NCBI GenBank assembly: GCA_013397435.1
Contig: VZRG01000182.1
Span: 550,701-614,700 of the forward strand
Reading direction: 5' to 3'
Length of the DNA stretch: 64,000 nt
From: Erythrocercus mccallii
Lineage: Eukaryota; Chordata; Aves; Passeriformes; Dicruridae
Of the stretch, positions 1 through 12,611 are shown piece by piece. Both the position numbers and the translations under genes were made by a program. A model generated the notes under the pieces. It did no database searches, was not told the DNA's origin, and worked only from the letters and a program-made list of their open reading frames with translations. Every line of letters starts with the position of its first letter. Position 1 is the first letter of the stretch.

Positions 1-174
1 TACACCAGTGATTCATTGCAATTTATAATATCTTTATACTGCAAATATCTGTATTAAATGGGTCTTAAAAATAAGTGACTTTATTACTGGAATAAAAACC
101 GCTATCAGTTTTTGAAAGTTATTGCCTTTATCTCAGTTGTTTTGTGTTTCCTGCATGTACACCTATATGATTGG

Positions 175-350
175 GATATATAGATATAGATATAGATGAT
201 ATAGATAGATATAGATAGATATAGATATAGATATAGATATAGATATAGATATAGATATAGATATAGATATAGATATATAGATATAGATATAGATGATATA
301 GATATAGATATATACATATACATATACATATACATGATACAGATATGATA
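175..350. repeat. Compound AGATAT / CATATA microsatellite
   Basis: A hexanucleotide array with period 6 (AGATAT). Its middle part, about 219-277, is nearly pure with roughly ten uninterrupted units. The left part is broken by 4-bp AGAT units, and the right end changes to CATATA units at about 313-334. All open frames across it encode only alternating Tyr/Ile/Ser or Tyr/Met runs and are not genes. The AGATAT to CATATA switch suggests that a point mutation in one unit was then expanded. The array is long and pure enough to be length-variable. Confidence 0.97.
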
Positions 351-2260
351 TCACTCATAAGCATCTTGGTCTTAAAATCCCTATTGAGACAGACTTTTTT
401 TCCTGGGATGAAGCCCACCTAAATGAGAACAGAGAGACCTGGTGAAGCAGGAGACAAGGAACCTAGACCTTGAGGGGTCTGTTAGGTTTGTTCTGCTCAT
501 CTTCTGTTTTCATGTTAAACCTTTCAAATATGACATCTTCCTGATCATCAGAAAATCTCAGTTATAAGTTCATCTTGGTACAGCCTGCACAAGACCTCTA
601 AATGAAGCCTTTTATATGGAAAAGTTTTATCCTATTTCATACATTTAGTTTTTTATCAGACAAAACCAACCATAAAGAAGCCTGCGATCCATGAAACCAT
701 ATTAGACCCAAAAATGTGTAATTTCTTTTTCTTCCTTTCAAATTAACAACTTGACTTTTACATCAGTGACAAATTGAACTGTACTGAGTAAAATTTATAG
801 ATGACTTTTCAGCTTAAGTACAGGTTATGACATGTTTATTACATTTTTAGTTTAAAAATATATTAATAGTCCATTATAAGTATCATTAAATTCAAACCAG
901 TCCACTTTAACTACAGACTAAAAAGTTTATTCATAAGTTATTTATCCCATTGTCAGCAGCATTTGTCCTATAATGGACTTATATTTGCTGTTCCTGAAAT
1001 CTATGAAATAAAAATAGAACAAAGATTTAAAGAAATTACTTCCCCTAGAAAGAATTTATCACACTGTAAATTTGTACCACATTTATAAACCGTGGAAGAA
1101 TCATACAAAATGTGTATTTCCCAATTATTAATTGTTGCTGTCATCGTGAATTATTTGGTCCTGTTGGCTAAGAAGTGAAGTTATCAATTAAAGTAAAACG
1201 AGAATTCATCCAGTCTGGTCACATAATTAGTAGTCATTTATAGACTCTCCCATTCATGGTGTTACCCCATTTACAGACTATAACAGTGAGGGAAAATTAA
1301 TGTCCCAAATTGTTTTAGGCTGATTTAATGTGCAAATTACAGTTCCAAGTATGGTGATAATGTCATTATGGGACAATTCTGTAGGAAAAGAAAAATGTTA
1401 TGACATATTTTTATAAATCTTTTTACTGCAAGTAAAGTCAAGACAGGAGTCTTTGGATATTGAAGCTTTTCCAATTTGAGGAAATGATTCTTTTCCTCTA
1501 ATGATAAAATTGAGGGAACCCAGACTGCTCCTTTAGAACAAGTAAAATACGTTTTAAATGCCATCAGACTGTAAAGTAACTGTCATTATTTTACTGTAGC
1601 ACACACTATTTTCCCTTGTCCTGCTAAGAGTTGAAAATAGATTCCTCACAGGAAGGTTTTATGTGTAAATTCTTACTTCTCAATCACGCCAAAAGACAGA
1701 AATGCTAAAATTTTTAGGTCTTTTTTTCTGCCTTTCTCAAATATAAAGACTTTTTCTATGGCTTTTTCCATATAGATTACTCACTGCACTGCATGAATTT
1801 TGGCCCATCTCAGAGGCCAGTGATGGCATAAATATATCTAAATAACAGTTTAAATGTCTTTTAAATGTCTTTTCATTTTATCAGAGAGTGAAAGGACTAG
1901 AAGTAGATTGCTGAACTTCATCAGGTGTATTTTGCCATATGTTAACATTTTTAAAAAGTTAATTAAAAATATGTTCTGCTAAAGAAACTCATCTGAAAAA
2001 ATATTTTAAACTTCAGAATTTTGAAACCCAAGCCTATATTCCTTATGTTTATGCACTAAATGTAGCATAAGTGGCATTTTATCAAAGATCAATTTACATT
2101 TGAAGAGGGTTAAATGAAGCAAATAAAAAAAAAATAGGAGAAATATATTTATGAAACCTGAATAGCATTTTTTTTTTTAAAGTTCAGAGTTTTGACTGTA
2201 AGACTATGACATGATTTTTAAAAACAAACAAGGAAACATCCAAAACCATGTATTTTTCTT
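351..2260. other. AT-rich unique DNA, no gene seen
   Basis: AT-rich sequence with frequent stops in all frames and no recognisable repeat family. The only local structure is a small tandem duplication of TTAAATGTCTT (1850-1860 and 1861-1871) and short A or T runs. No feature is supported. Confidence 0.7.
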
Positions 2261-2464
2261 CCCCTTTCTTAGATGGTATGGGAAAACCCTTCAACAAATA
2301 CATGCCTGCGTTTGCACAACAGTTTCAAATTACAAGCTGCATTCTCTAGCTTTTACAGGAAACCACCGAGCTTGGTGGCAGTATTAAGTTATTTTTTTAT
2401 TGGCCTGGGCTGTGTACTGGTTAAAGCAGAACTATTTGGTGAACCACACGTCCAGGGCTGTTTA

Positions 2465-2505
2465 CCCGCAATCAGTGCGGCGCGCGTTAATCACGCGCGA
2501 GCGGG
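2465..2505. other. Nested inverted repeat, CGCGCG arms
   Basis: CGCGCG at 2481-2486 and 2494-2499 flank the 7-bp loop TTAATCA. An outer pair CCCGC (2465-2469) / GCGGG (2501-2505) brackets them. A competing small hairpin uses CCGCA (2466-2470) and TGCGG (2476-2480). The TTAATCA loop contains a homeodomain-like core. Either DNA cruciform/RNA structure or a palindromic factor-binding site is possible. Confidence 0.55.
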
Positions 2506-2517
2506 ACGTGCAGACAG

Positions 2518-2544
2518 ACTCGGGGCTCACTGCAAGCCCCGAGT
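2518..2544. other. Perfect 10-bp inverted repeat, 7-nt loop
   Basis: ACTCGGGGCT (2518-2527) pairs perfectly with AGCCCCGAGT (2535-2544) around the loop CACTGCA. This is the second hairpin with a 7-nt loop within 80 bp, both inside the CpG-dense patch. As RNA the GC-rich stem would be stable. It is too short to be a microRNA precursor, and no T-run follows, so it is not a Pol III terminator. Confidence 0.6.
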
Positions 2545-2860
2545 TTACCTCCACGAGCTGCACGTTTTCTCCAGCCAGCCGCACAAATGCTTCCTCTTAG
2601 CACAAAGAGATGGAGGGCCAGATCGACTCTCAGCTCCACAGACTTTTAAGCTGGTTTTGACACCTTCTCCTTCCCCAGCTGTGTTGATCTTTCTGCTGCC
2701 TGAGCGGGCCAAAGGACGCAAAATTTTCTGTGTTCATTTAGCGACTACGTAGAGCAGAAGAAACTTGGCACCATAATCTCAAAGCGCTCTGGAAAAAGTA
2801 GCAGTTACGTTTAATTCTAAATCAATAGACCTTCCAAATTATTGTTGAAAGCCCACGAAA

Positions 2861-5800
2861 AACCACAAAAAAGGAGAAATTCTTCAGAAACTGGAAAAAA
2901 TGGTGGGCAGAAGCTTTTTACATTATACACCCAAATATCCTTTTTCTCCTTTTTCATTGTCTGCCCCAGAGTCAGGAGCTGGGTGGAAATGAGTCTGCAG
3001 TGCTAAAGAAATAAACCCTCCATTGATTGAAGTAACTGCTACCAAGTGGATGGAGATAAGACACACGTGAACCTGGGAACACATCTCCACCCTGTTCTGC
3101 AAGCACCAGGGTTTTGTTGCTATTATTTTGCTCTGTGGAAAAACAATGCAAAGGCATTCAACGTGCCCATTTATGACATTTATAAATATGTACGTTTGTC
3201 CTTGCGTTCACACAGACTGTAATTCTTAATTCAAGGGTCATATTCAGAGATAAAATACTGTCAATAGCAACAGTTTTTATTCATTGCAGCAGTCTGCATC
3301 CCCACAGTCCTTGATGGTTTTAAGATAAAACAGAATCTATGACGCAAGACAGTTTAAAGTGATGCACGACACACTGAAATTGTGTCATAAAATAACCCAA
3401 AATGAGGGAAATACTGGATCTACTGTGTTATCTAGCAGCAATTAAAGAATGTGGAATGGCTGATATATTCTATAAGGCTGCCTGGAACACCTTCAGTGGG
3501 TTAATTCCATGTGGAATCCTATTTTGCATTTCTTACATGAACATTCACAACATCTTACGAAATCTTCTTTGCTGTTTGGAAACTTTGGTCTAGTGGCAGA
3601 TTGTAAGGGACAGGTAAATTTTTCTCTAGCACTCTGAATGCTAAATTCTAGATGCGGCACTTTTAAATAACTCATTAAAAGCCATCTTATTTCAAATTCA
3701 AGATATAAAAGCTTTCCTTTCTGCAATGCATGGGAAACTCTCCGAATAAAACCCAAGGTTGTACCATCCACATTTTGCAAACATTTCTCAATGTTCTGTG
3801 CTTTTTTCCACAAATATGGCAGCCAAATAATTCCTCTACAAATTAGCAACAGCTAGTCACCCAGAAAAATAAAATTAGCATTTTGATATGTCAGAGCTTC
3901 CCTTTAGTGTGAAGCTTGGATAATTTCTGGATTTTATATCCCAGTTCCTTGTCCTCTAAGGTGCCACCCAGGCAGGCTTTTGGGTAACCTTGTGTGTGTT
4001 TGGGTCACATAAAAGGAAAATTAAACCTCTGCTTTTCATTTTATTGAGAGCTTGGGAGTGCAGTCCATGCTGTTAGTCTTGATATTCTAGGATGTACAAC
4101 TATCGTTTTCCTTTGAATTTTTCTTATTACTAGCCAAGGCAACTGGTATTTGGACTTCTGCATGGACTTTAAAAAAAGAATAATCCCAGGCTCCCTCCCA
4201 TTCTTGTTCAAGCTGACAAAACCTTTGCCATGCCTTCAGTGGAGTGCCAGGCCCTCAGGGAGCACTTTCTCAACATTCAGCTTCAGCTTTTGAAGTTCCA
4301 CATGGCTCAACCCAAGAGCGGAGTCACTGGGGAGGAGCAATTTCCTGAATTGTTTGCACGCTGAAATACACATTCCAAAAATTGTAGAGGGCAGATTAAA
4401 ATAGAAATAATTCTGCCAAACGTGCCATGCTCTGCCCTCTCTTTTTTCCACAGTACCTTCACTTTACTGGCGCCTTGGCAAGTTCAGGTAAAGCTTGCTG
4501 CTACCACAAGAGGATACACATAAAGAAGTGGGGATGGGGATTTGTGTTGTCTGGAGAAGTCATTTCCAGACAAAAGTCATTTGTTCAACCATTTCCACTT
4601 CAGTGCAGGAGCAGGGTGATGTCCTCCCGTGATGCCAAGGAAGAGTGTGGCTGCTGTGGCAAGGGTGAAACAGCTTTCCCAGGAGAAGCTGACATGTTGT
4701 TTCTTTTGCAAAAACCCTCAGGACTTTCTGAAAAGGGACTCAGTATTCGGTGAAGCATTAAGGATTCTTTGGAAAACGTGCTTTGCTCTGTAAGAAGTTA
4801 CTCAGAATGTGGTTCAAAATGTGTTTTTCTAACTAAAGAGAAACGTGTGGAGCATGTGAAAAAATACAGAAACCCATGAAAGATATCTTTGTTAAATGTC
4901 AGTGATATATGTCTGTTATTTTTCTGTCTTGCAAGCTAATAAACTTAAGACCAGTTGCTTTACAAACGGGGGAGTTATTAGCTCTCAGTAGAAAATAATG
5001 TACCATGGGGAATTTATAGTATAAGAAAAAATGCTCTTAAATATTTGGGGCCATCTGAGCCACCCAGGTTAAGTGTTTGCTGGCAGTAGAGGTGTTATTG
5101 TTGCAATAGCCCCGCCACATGATGTTATTCTCCCAAGCAAAAGGTGGCTTTCCTATTAAAAGCCTCTGCTTAAGTCCATGATTTCCTTCTCATACCCAGG
5201 ATGGAAGAGATGTTTTGAGGATTGGACCAAAAACCAAAAAGAACAAAATTGTTATCAGTATTTTAAATAAAGCAGGTGGACTCCAATAAAAAGGCATTTG
5301 CCTTCTGACTGCTGTCACAGCAAATAGAATTGTTGAAGGACAACATTATTGAGTAGAGTGACTGTAAACTTGTTGCTTCTGTCTTTCAGGAAAACTAGAA
5401 GACACCCAAACCCAAAAATAAGACACTACAAAACCAGCTCTGTGAGGAGGTATCTAACCCTAATGGTTTTATTTTTCTGGACCTTCTTTCTGCTATTAGA
5501 CATCTTCTGTTTTTTCTTAATTGTAACTTGAATCTAGCTAATGAAGATCCGGATTGGCAATGAGAACAGCCACCATTGCAAACCCAACAGCCAGACTGTG
5601 TGGTGATTGTCAGGATTATCAACCACCTTCCAGACAGAAAAATAAACATGAAGTTGTGTTTTCAAACCCCTCAAACAATGTCTGGCTATACACATTCTTG
5701 GCCTTATACTCTGCTTTTAATAACATAAATATAAAATTTTTCTGCATTAAAACCTGACAAAATTGCTTCATCGCTTATTCTGGGACACCTATAGCAAAGC

Positions 5801-6265
5801 TGAGGTTTTATGAGTGTAAGTAGATTAGACCTGCAATGTTATTTTTAGCTGTGTAGTTATTCCTGAGCAAAGGGGTTTTTAGATGCAAACCAGGTGCAGA
5901 GCAGCTGCTCTGTGTATCTGTGAAAGTGGCCTCAAACTGAACAAAAACATTGCAGATACCTATCTTTGAATAACAGCATTTCTATGACACACAATTCCTC
6001 CATGTTATCCTTGCGCAACATTTTTCCACCACTAAATAATTGTTGGGCTGCTCAGCTGAGGTCAAACCATGAGTGTCTGCCTAAGCAGAGCCTCCACAGG
6101 GCACCTCATGGCCGGGCTGGGAAAGCAGAGAGTGCAGACTGCTCCTTCCCAGCTCCATGGACCATCCTGGGATAGAGGGAGCCCCCTCCCAGCCCCTGCT
6201 ACGTGCTGACGGAGCCAGGCAATAGCAGCACAGATAGAAAAACAGCAAATCCTGCCAAACAAAAC
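2861..6265. other. Unique AT-rich DNA, no gene seen
   Basis: No recognisable coding exon, RNA gene or repeat family. Short open frames here (for example near 3493-3849 and 4427-4753) lack domains and have no partner splice structure. Composition is slightly less AT-rich around 4200-4750 and 6060-6250. Nothing further can be supported. Confidence 0.65.
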
Positions 6266-6269
6266 AGGC

Positions 6270-6720
6270 TGTTGGAGATGAGGACTGTAAATCCCAGTGG
6301 AGGTCAGTGTCTCCTTGACCATAAACAAATGATAATGATTAATATTAACACGTAAATTGGTATGGGGAAGGGAAGAGATGCCTTAAGGAACGCTATGATG
6401 CTCAGTAATAACCTAAACTTCATTTCACATATCTCACAGTGATTTGCACTTAGCTTCTGAATAAAGGCCGGAAGCAACGTTTGATTGGAAAAATATTATG
6501 CAGCCAGCAAACAATAGCTGAGAGAAAGGAGCCCGCAGCAACTGAGACTAGGGGCTGAAAGTTCCATCTGATAGAAAAATGAATGCCTGTTGATCTGGAG
6601 CAAACATAATGTGAAACATGTCTGCTGAGTGAGAAAAGAGCTGGTTGGGCAATATCAAAAGCAGCTGTGGTGTGACAGTCGAAAACCAATTAAGCAAATG
6701 TGACATGGCAGCAAAAGAGT
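6270..6720. promoter_or_regulatory. Candidate conserved non-coding block
   Basis: A stretch without repeats that contains closely spaced developmental-factor-like words: a forkhead-type ATAAACA at 6321-6327, run on into several TAAT/ATTA cores up to about 6350, a SOX-like ACAATAG near 6522, and CCAATTAAGCAAATG near 6686-6700. This is only pattern impression; such words are common in AT-rich DNA and conservation cannot be seen here. Confidence 0.18.
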
Positions 6721-7898
6721 CCGTGTGGATTTGGGTCTGTGACGTTACTGGAGGGGACAGTGATGTAGAACTGTCTCACTAAGCTGTAACTGTGACGACA
6801 GCACAGGGGACCTGCCAAGGCTGGAGAGAAACGTGTACTGCTCAGATTCCTTTTTTAATTATTATAATTATTCATTAAATCTCTCAGATTTCTGGTGGAT
6901 CAGACACAGCTCATGCCATGGTGAGGGTAAGTTAACAACACCTGAAGCCACGCTCGCCTGACATTTACCTAACAGTCTCCATTCCCTGGATTTCTTCTTG
7001 TTCTTCTTTACACCAATCTTGAAAAAAAACAACAAAACAACCATCCAATCAAACCACATAACTAAAATAAAAACCACACTGATATGGAATTTATTCTGCA
7101 GAAAAATGTTGGACTAACTGTGATTTTCATATCTGCAAGAAGAGAATAAAATATCTATACATTTATACTATCAAGAGCAGATCTGCAGCCACCATTCTTC
7201 CGCTTTGCAGGAATATGCACTGCCTACAATGGAATGGGCTTCACTGCTTTTTGAGGTATCACTAAAAGAAAAAAATCACTGGTTTGTCAAAAAGACCAGA
7301 TATTGGCACACTGATCGAAGACTGGGTGGTTAAGACACACTGTATATCAATATTTTGTAAAGTGGCATGCAATTTTCGTACTTGAAAATACTGGAAAGCC
7401 AAAATTCAAAAACAGATAACAAGGTTTATGTCCTTTCTGTCTTTTCTGTGGGTTTCTAATATTCAAGTTTTCTGGTAATTTGAATCACATAAAATGTTTT
7501 GCCAATGTGTCACTGTCAAGAGACTAGATGAAAAACCTTAATCATCAAGAGATAATGCAACAAAGCAGTGCAAGTTTATGTTCCAGATTATCATGTAGGA
7601 ATTTCAACATACAAGGACCAGTTTTCAATGTCTGCTTACAATAATTCAGTCAAACACGGGCTTTTTCTATGTCCCACGTGGTGTTAGCAGTTCTTTTTCC
7701 TGAAGCTCCCTACATTTCCACAGAACGAGAGCAAACTTCTTTCAAGCTTCCCCGACATCCTCCCACCTTTTCCTTAGGGGAGCACTTTGGGATGAATGGA
7801 CGGTTTAGTTTCCATGACCCCCTCAGTCAGTGGTGCCAGTGTGACTGCCAAGAAGTGGCTGATGCAGTTGGCTTTTAGTGCCAGGTGAAGGCCAGGAG

Positions 7899-7949
7899 CA
7901 GACAGACAGACAGACAGACAGGCAGACAGACAGACAGACAGACACACAC
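7899..7949. repeat. (CAGA)n / (TCTG)n microsatellite
   Basis: About twelve tetranucleotide units with one A-to-G interruption at 7921, ending in a short CA run. It is a clean tetranucleotide array and likely to vary in length between individuals. Confidence 0.97.
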
Positions 7950-9030
7950 CAGGAATTCACCCCACTCTTAGTGCACGTTTCTGCTGCTGTTTGTCTGCTT
8001 CAATCAGTGACCTACAGCTGATGGACCCAATAGGCTTTCTGCTGAAGTCCGACCAAGCTATTACTAACACAGCTGGGTGGAAAAAAAAAGTACAAAAATT
8101 AGTTTGCTTTATGAGTATGATCTTTTAATGTCCTTCTCCATTCCTAATGCCTTCAGCCCACTTGCTTCCAGGTCAGACTAATGTCTAAAGCAATCATCCC
8201 AAGCAGCAATGGGTTATCTTCAGTACCTACAAACCATTCCACATGCTGAGCTTCCCTTTTTTTTTTCCCAACAGCAGCTGGGAAAGTAATTGCTGGTGGA
8301 AAGACATGGAGACAGTGAGCTTCAGCACCACCAGGACTGCATTAGGCCATGTGGTTAACTCGAACTGCACGCGTTTGGATTCCCTGCCTTAATTCTGAAC
8401 CCACAACATAAGGGGAGCATATTTCCCTGCTCCCACATCATTATTTGCAATCACCGTTATCCAAATAATCTGTTTCATAGATAAAAAACCGTTTCAAAAA
8501 AAAATATTGGAAGAGAGACAATAGATTCAGCTAACAATAGACTGGCTAATCATTTAGGAAAACTAATAAAATAATAGAGACATATTAATAAACCATTCAG
8601 ACTCCTGGCTCATCAAGTATTTAGTCTAAAAACTACAACATATCCAAAATCCGTCTGCTAAATTCTACTGACACTGAAACCTCTAGGAACTCTTGGTTGT
8701 TGTGTAGGGTGATGGGTCAGTTCAGTGAGTTCAGCCAAGCACCGAGGTCTGAATTTGGCTTCAGGAATTCTGACATGCCTCCACCTCCAAGGGATTGCAA
8801 AGGTTTACCAAGCACCGTAAATACCCCAAGCACAAGGCTCTGAGTGAGCAAAGGACACAAGAAGCAGCTGCATTAGGTTTTAGCAATAAAAACATTGTTA
8901 CCTTCTGCCTTACATAGATTTTCTACGTGACAAACATCAGAATTAAACAGTTGCAATATTCAGCACATTTTTATCCAGATAAATATTGAAAACATATTTA
9001 ATGCAATATTGAAGGGATTACAGAATTCAG
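7950..9030. other. Unique DNA, no gene seen
   Basis: Mixed composition with short A and T runs near 8075, 8259 and 8497. No repeat family, exon or RNA gene was recognised. Confidence 0.65.
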
Positions 9031-9048
9031 AAAAGGGAAAGTCTGACT

Positions 9049-9070
9049 AATGCTGCAGCTGTGCAGCATT
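9049..9070. other. Perfect 9-bp inverted repeat with 4-nt loop
   Basis: AATGCTGCA (9049-9057) and TGCAGCATT (9062-9070) flank the loop GCTG, with the E-box CAGCTG at the junction. The neighbouring sequence up to about 9200 is repeat-free and has many factor-like words, so it may be part of a regulatory block. A hairpin this short is not a microRNA precursor by itself. Confidence 0.6.
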
Positions 9071-9199
9071 CCAGTGAATCCAAGCCATTGCCAGCATTTA
9101 TTAGCCACTCAGCCTCTGACAATAAACAATATCCAGTTCATGATCATATATCCAGACAGATAGATGTACAGTATTGCCTACACAGACACATTAACACTG

Positions 9200-12100
9200 T
9201 CCTGTCTATGTGATTGCTTTCCAGCATTAGCTTTAGTTCAGTGAGCCTCCTTCAAAAGGTGCAGTTCAATTTTAATTTTATTTTCTTTAATGATTGTGGA
9301 CAATTACAGTGTAATATGTCTTGTTGTGCATTTACTTTTGTTTTCTGAAAGAATTACTGTGGCCTGAAGTATGTGAAGACTGTTTATTCTGAACATTAAA
9401 ATGAAGACTTCAGCCATTTTACAAAATCAAATTTTAGGTTGGAAAAAGACTTTTTCCCCATAATACTTGGAATCAAACTACTTGAAGTTACGGGAGTAAC
9501 TTCAATAGCAGAAGGTTTTTATCCACTGCAGTAGAGCTGATTTGAAAAAGAAAACACCAGTGGAAATGTTTAGGCATGAATTTCTCAGGGAAAAGTACAG
9601 TATTATAAATGCCAAATAAATATTCATGATACTATCCCATTAAGTCAGATGAAGAAAAAACTCAGGGATTTTTTCCCACCCTTTTGTGGGACAAGTAACA
9701 TAAGTTTTGTGAAGCCTTCCATTTCAGCATGCATTCCACACTGGATTCAGATAACCAGGCACACGTGGGATGGACTCAAAGCTGCCTCTCTTATCTTTGG
9801 CCACCACCACATTATAAACTTCAGTTAAGAGCTTTATTTATGTTTGGTGTCTGCTGAAGGCTCAGAAGAGGAAGCATAGAGAAGATTGTCATTAACTAAA
9901 CAGAACTTTGCAACGTGAAAGGGTTTTGGTTTCTTGCAGTACCTGCTTTGCCAAGGACATGCTCAAGGGTTTATAGCACACAAGGCAGGACACTTGCCTT
10001 GACACACAGCATTAAAACTGGACTAATTCCAGCCAAGACGAATCTCCAGTCTGAGACACTGTTCTGAGAATGGTCTAAACAAGAAAACAAGAATGCTTTG
10101 CAGAGGAAAAGCCAGGGAAATGATTCAATGCTTCTGATAATACGAAGCAGAAAGTCACACGAGAGAGCCTCTCATATAAAAATATGTATTGTTTCAATAC
10201 ACAAGATAAAATAATTACTTGGCCCCCTTTCTCTTCTGTTTCTTTCAGTGGATGAAGAATGAAATATCACCAGTATTATTCTGTTATAGTCCTGTCAAAG
10301 TTCAACATATCAGAGAAAAACTCCAATAATACTGAGAAAGATATTGTTGTCAGTTGGAGGGTGTTTTATTGTGGTACCTTGCTATGGTAGTTTTATAGAT
10401 ATAGTCCAAGAACAAGTGGAAAAAGCAACAGATTCCTTGCAATATATGGAAGGATTAGGGGAAGAATAATACATCTATTTTCATTTTTCCTGGGTGCTGA
10501 ACCTTCCAACATTAAACACAACGGGAAAGTATTTTAGAAGCATATTTTTCATTAACATAAAATTTTCCCTTCAGCGCAGCCATCTGCGGGGTTGCACTTA
10601 AATATATCACTTAAAATAATAATTCTCAAAGTAGCCTTAGGTGGTGAGGATGCAAACCACCAAGAGTTGGACCAAGCAGCCAGGTGGGAACCCAACTAAC
10701 AACAATTCCTTCATGACCCCATCACACTGGTCTAGGTTGCCAGTCATGCAGATCCCAAAATCACTGCAGTTTGTTGTGCATTTTAGGACATATATTTGGG
10801 GGCAAAACTGACTGGATGAAGTTACATGTTGTACCTAATGACTGCAATAGACAAGCAGCTCAAACAGGTCTAACTTATGAACAGGGTAGGCAGGTCTAAC
10901 TAACACTTTCATCAGTCATACCATATTGCCAGTATTTGTTAGTCATTACATTGCAAAACCTCTCTCCTGGAAAAAATGATGGACCCATGCGTCCTGGTCC
11001 GCATCCCAAATTTACAAAAACTGCATTTGTATGGGCTTTGTTCCTCTGACCACTCAGCCAGCAGAGCAGGGATGCCAGGGAGCTGCCCCAGGGAGGCGAG
11101 GGACAATTCTGATCCCACCGAGCCAGTGCTGAACTGTCCCTGAGGCTCAGCTAGGGAGCAAGAGTGCTGAGCTTGGAAGTGGATCCAGCTGGCATGAGAC
11201 AATTAAACACCATGGTTGTTACATTGTTCTTAGATATTTCTGGTAAAACAAGCACTGTTAGACGCCACTTCAACCCAAACATGCTGAGTGGCACAAAGGT
11301 GTCAAGTGGTCAGCCAAAAATGGTCAATGTTACAGAATCATAGGAAGTTGTTCCATTGATAGCCCTTGCACTTTCTTTCATTAATGACTGAAGAACACTG
11401 AAGGAGAATTACTGAGCATTAATCAGTTTTGGAAGTCCCAACATAGCTAATGACTCACATTTATTATAATTTCACTATTTCAAATAGAATTCCACCACAA
11501 AGAAGCAGGATATCACCCCTGAGTTCACACCAAGTTCAACTTGCAAAGCACCACGGTACAGTAAGTGCTGCTGGATATAACAAAATAAAGAAAATGACTG
11601 CAGCTAAACTGAGATTACCAAACCTGAGAGAGTTGCTGGAATCAATGATATTCAACTGAAAGCTTACCACGGTGGTCTGATCCAGAGGACATTTATTACT
11701 GTATAAGGAGCACAAGCCCAAGAGACTAGACAAAACTCAATAAATACATTTTTCATTTATGAGCACGGTGATAACCTGGACAGTCAACTAAGATCTTTTA
11801 ACAAAAACAAAAAAAAAAATCACTCATTTCTCTGGCCTTTTGTTAAATCTTTTTGCTGTTTCACAGAGGTTTAAGAAAATCTGTAGTCAGGGATCAGGAG
11901 CTCAGATGCAACTGCCTGCAGGTGATAGTCATATAAAAGATAAAAGGGCTATAATACCATATGGCATCCAAGCAATCAAAAAGAACACTGGTAGAGAAGA
12001 AAAGTAAGGAAAAAAAAGCCTAAGGTACACAATACAAGTTGTATGTTTCCTTTAAAAAGAGATACAGAATAAATCCACCTTCTTTACCATTAGAAATTAC

Positions 12101-12600
12101 TCTTCCTTTTCAATAACACATGAAATTATGACAATTAGGGTAACACCTATAGGTCAAAATGAGAACAGCAACAACTTCTAGGTTGTCTTCTCCAGAAAAT
12201 AAAAAGGATAATATTTTCAACTAAGACTTTTAGTAGAATCTGCCTAAAAAGTCACATTCTAAATAAATGCTGTTATCACAAAACATTGTTGGGTTCTTTC
12301 CACTCCTGAAATCAAGCCAAGTATTTAAGCATATAATACAGTTTTGTCATAGCCATTCTAAAAACCCAATTCTTTGCATTAAGTCTTTCTTAATGAAATG
12401 CTGCAGAGATTCTCAGCTTGATCTTCTGATTATTTGGTCATGAGCATCGTGGTTTAAAGATCAATACAAGTTTATGTTGAAATTCTGTCAGATTCTCAGC
12501 ATAGTCCTTAATTATTGAATGGAAGAACTAAAGGCTGATCAGGACTGTTGCAAGGAGCTGATATTTTGTCATATACTGCTCAGTGAGTGTTTCAACTCTT
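9200..12600. other. Unique AT-rich DNA, no gene seen
   Basis: No supported gene or repeat family. A less AT-rich patch lies at about 10970-11190, and its open minus-strand frame has no recognisable domain. A 16-bp word near 11335 faintly resembles a CR1 terminus but is too short to call. Confidence 0.65.
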
Positions 12601-12611
12601 TTTATGCATCT

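Larger units (their letters stand above)
2273..2752 (+). other. Open frame of 159 codons, probably not a gene
   Basis: This frame begins with ATG right after a pyrimidine-rich stretch ending in TTAG (about 2252-2272), which resembles a splice acceptor. It runs 159 codons across the CpG-dense patch to a TAG. I recognise no domain. It has one hydrophobic stretch (about residues 33-51) and a later Arg/His/Ala-rich part encoded by the CpG-rich DNA. The GC-rich patch has few stop codons, which by itself can explain an open frame of this length in AT-rich surroundings. A first or internal exon of an unknown transcript is the alternative. Confidence 0.12.
2440..2860. promoter_or_regulatory. CpG-dense patch (micro CpG island), possible regulatory element
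   Basis: Fifteen CpG dinucleotides lie between 2466 and 2581, including two CGCGCG blocks. CpGs remain more frequent than in the neighbourhood up to about 2860. The surrounding kilobases are AT-rich and CpG-poor. Methylated CpG decays in vertebrate germ lines, so a dense cluster suggests an unmethylated segment such as a small promoter or enhancer. No TATA-initiator arrangement could be assigned, and the patch is shorter than a classical island. Alternatives are a recently inserted GC-rich fragment or a chance cluster. Confidence 0.4.

Noticed and set aside
105..418. Three open frames of 63-96 codons rich in Tyr, Ile and Ser
   Set aside because: They are translations of the AGATAT/CATATA microsatellite.
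11331..11352. ACAGAATCATAGGAAGTTG resembling a CR1 terminus
   Set aside because: Match is too short and the following sequence does not fit CR1.
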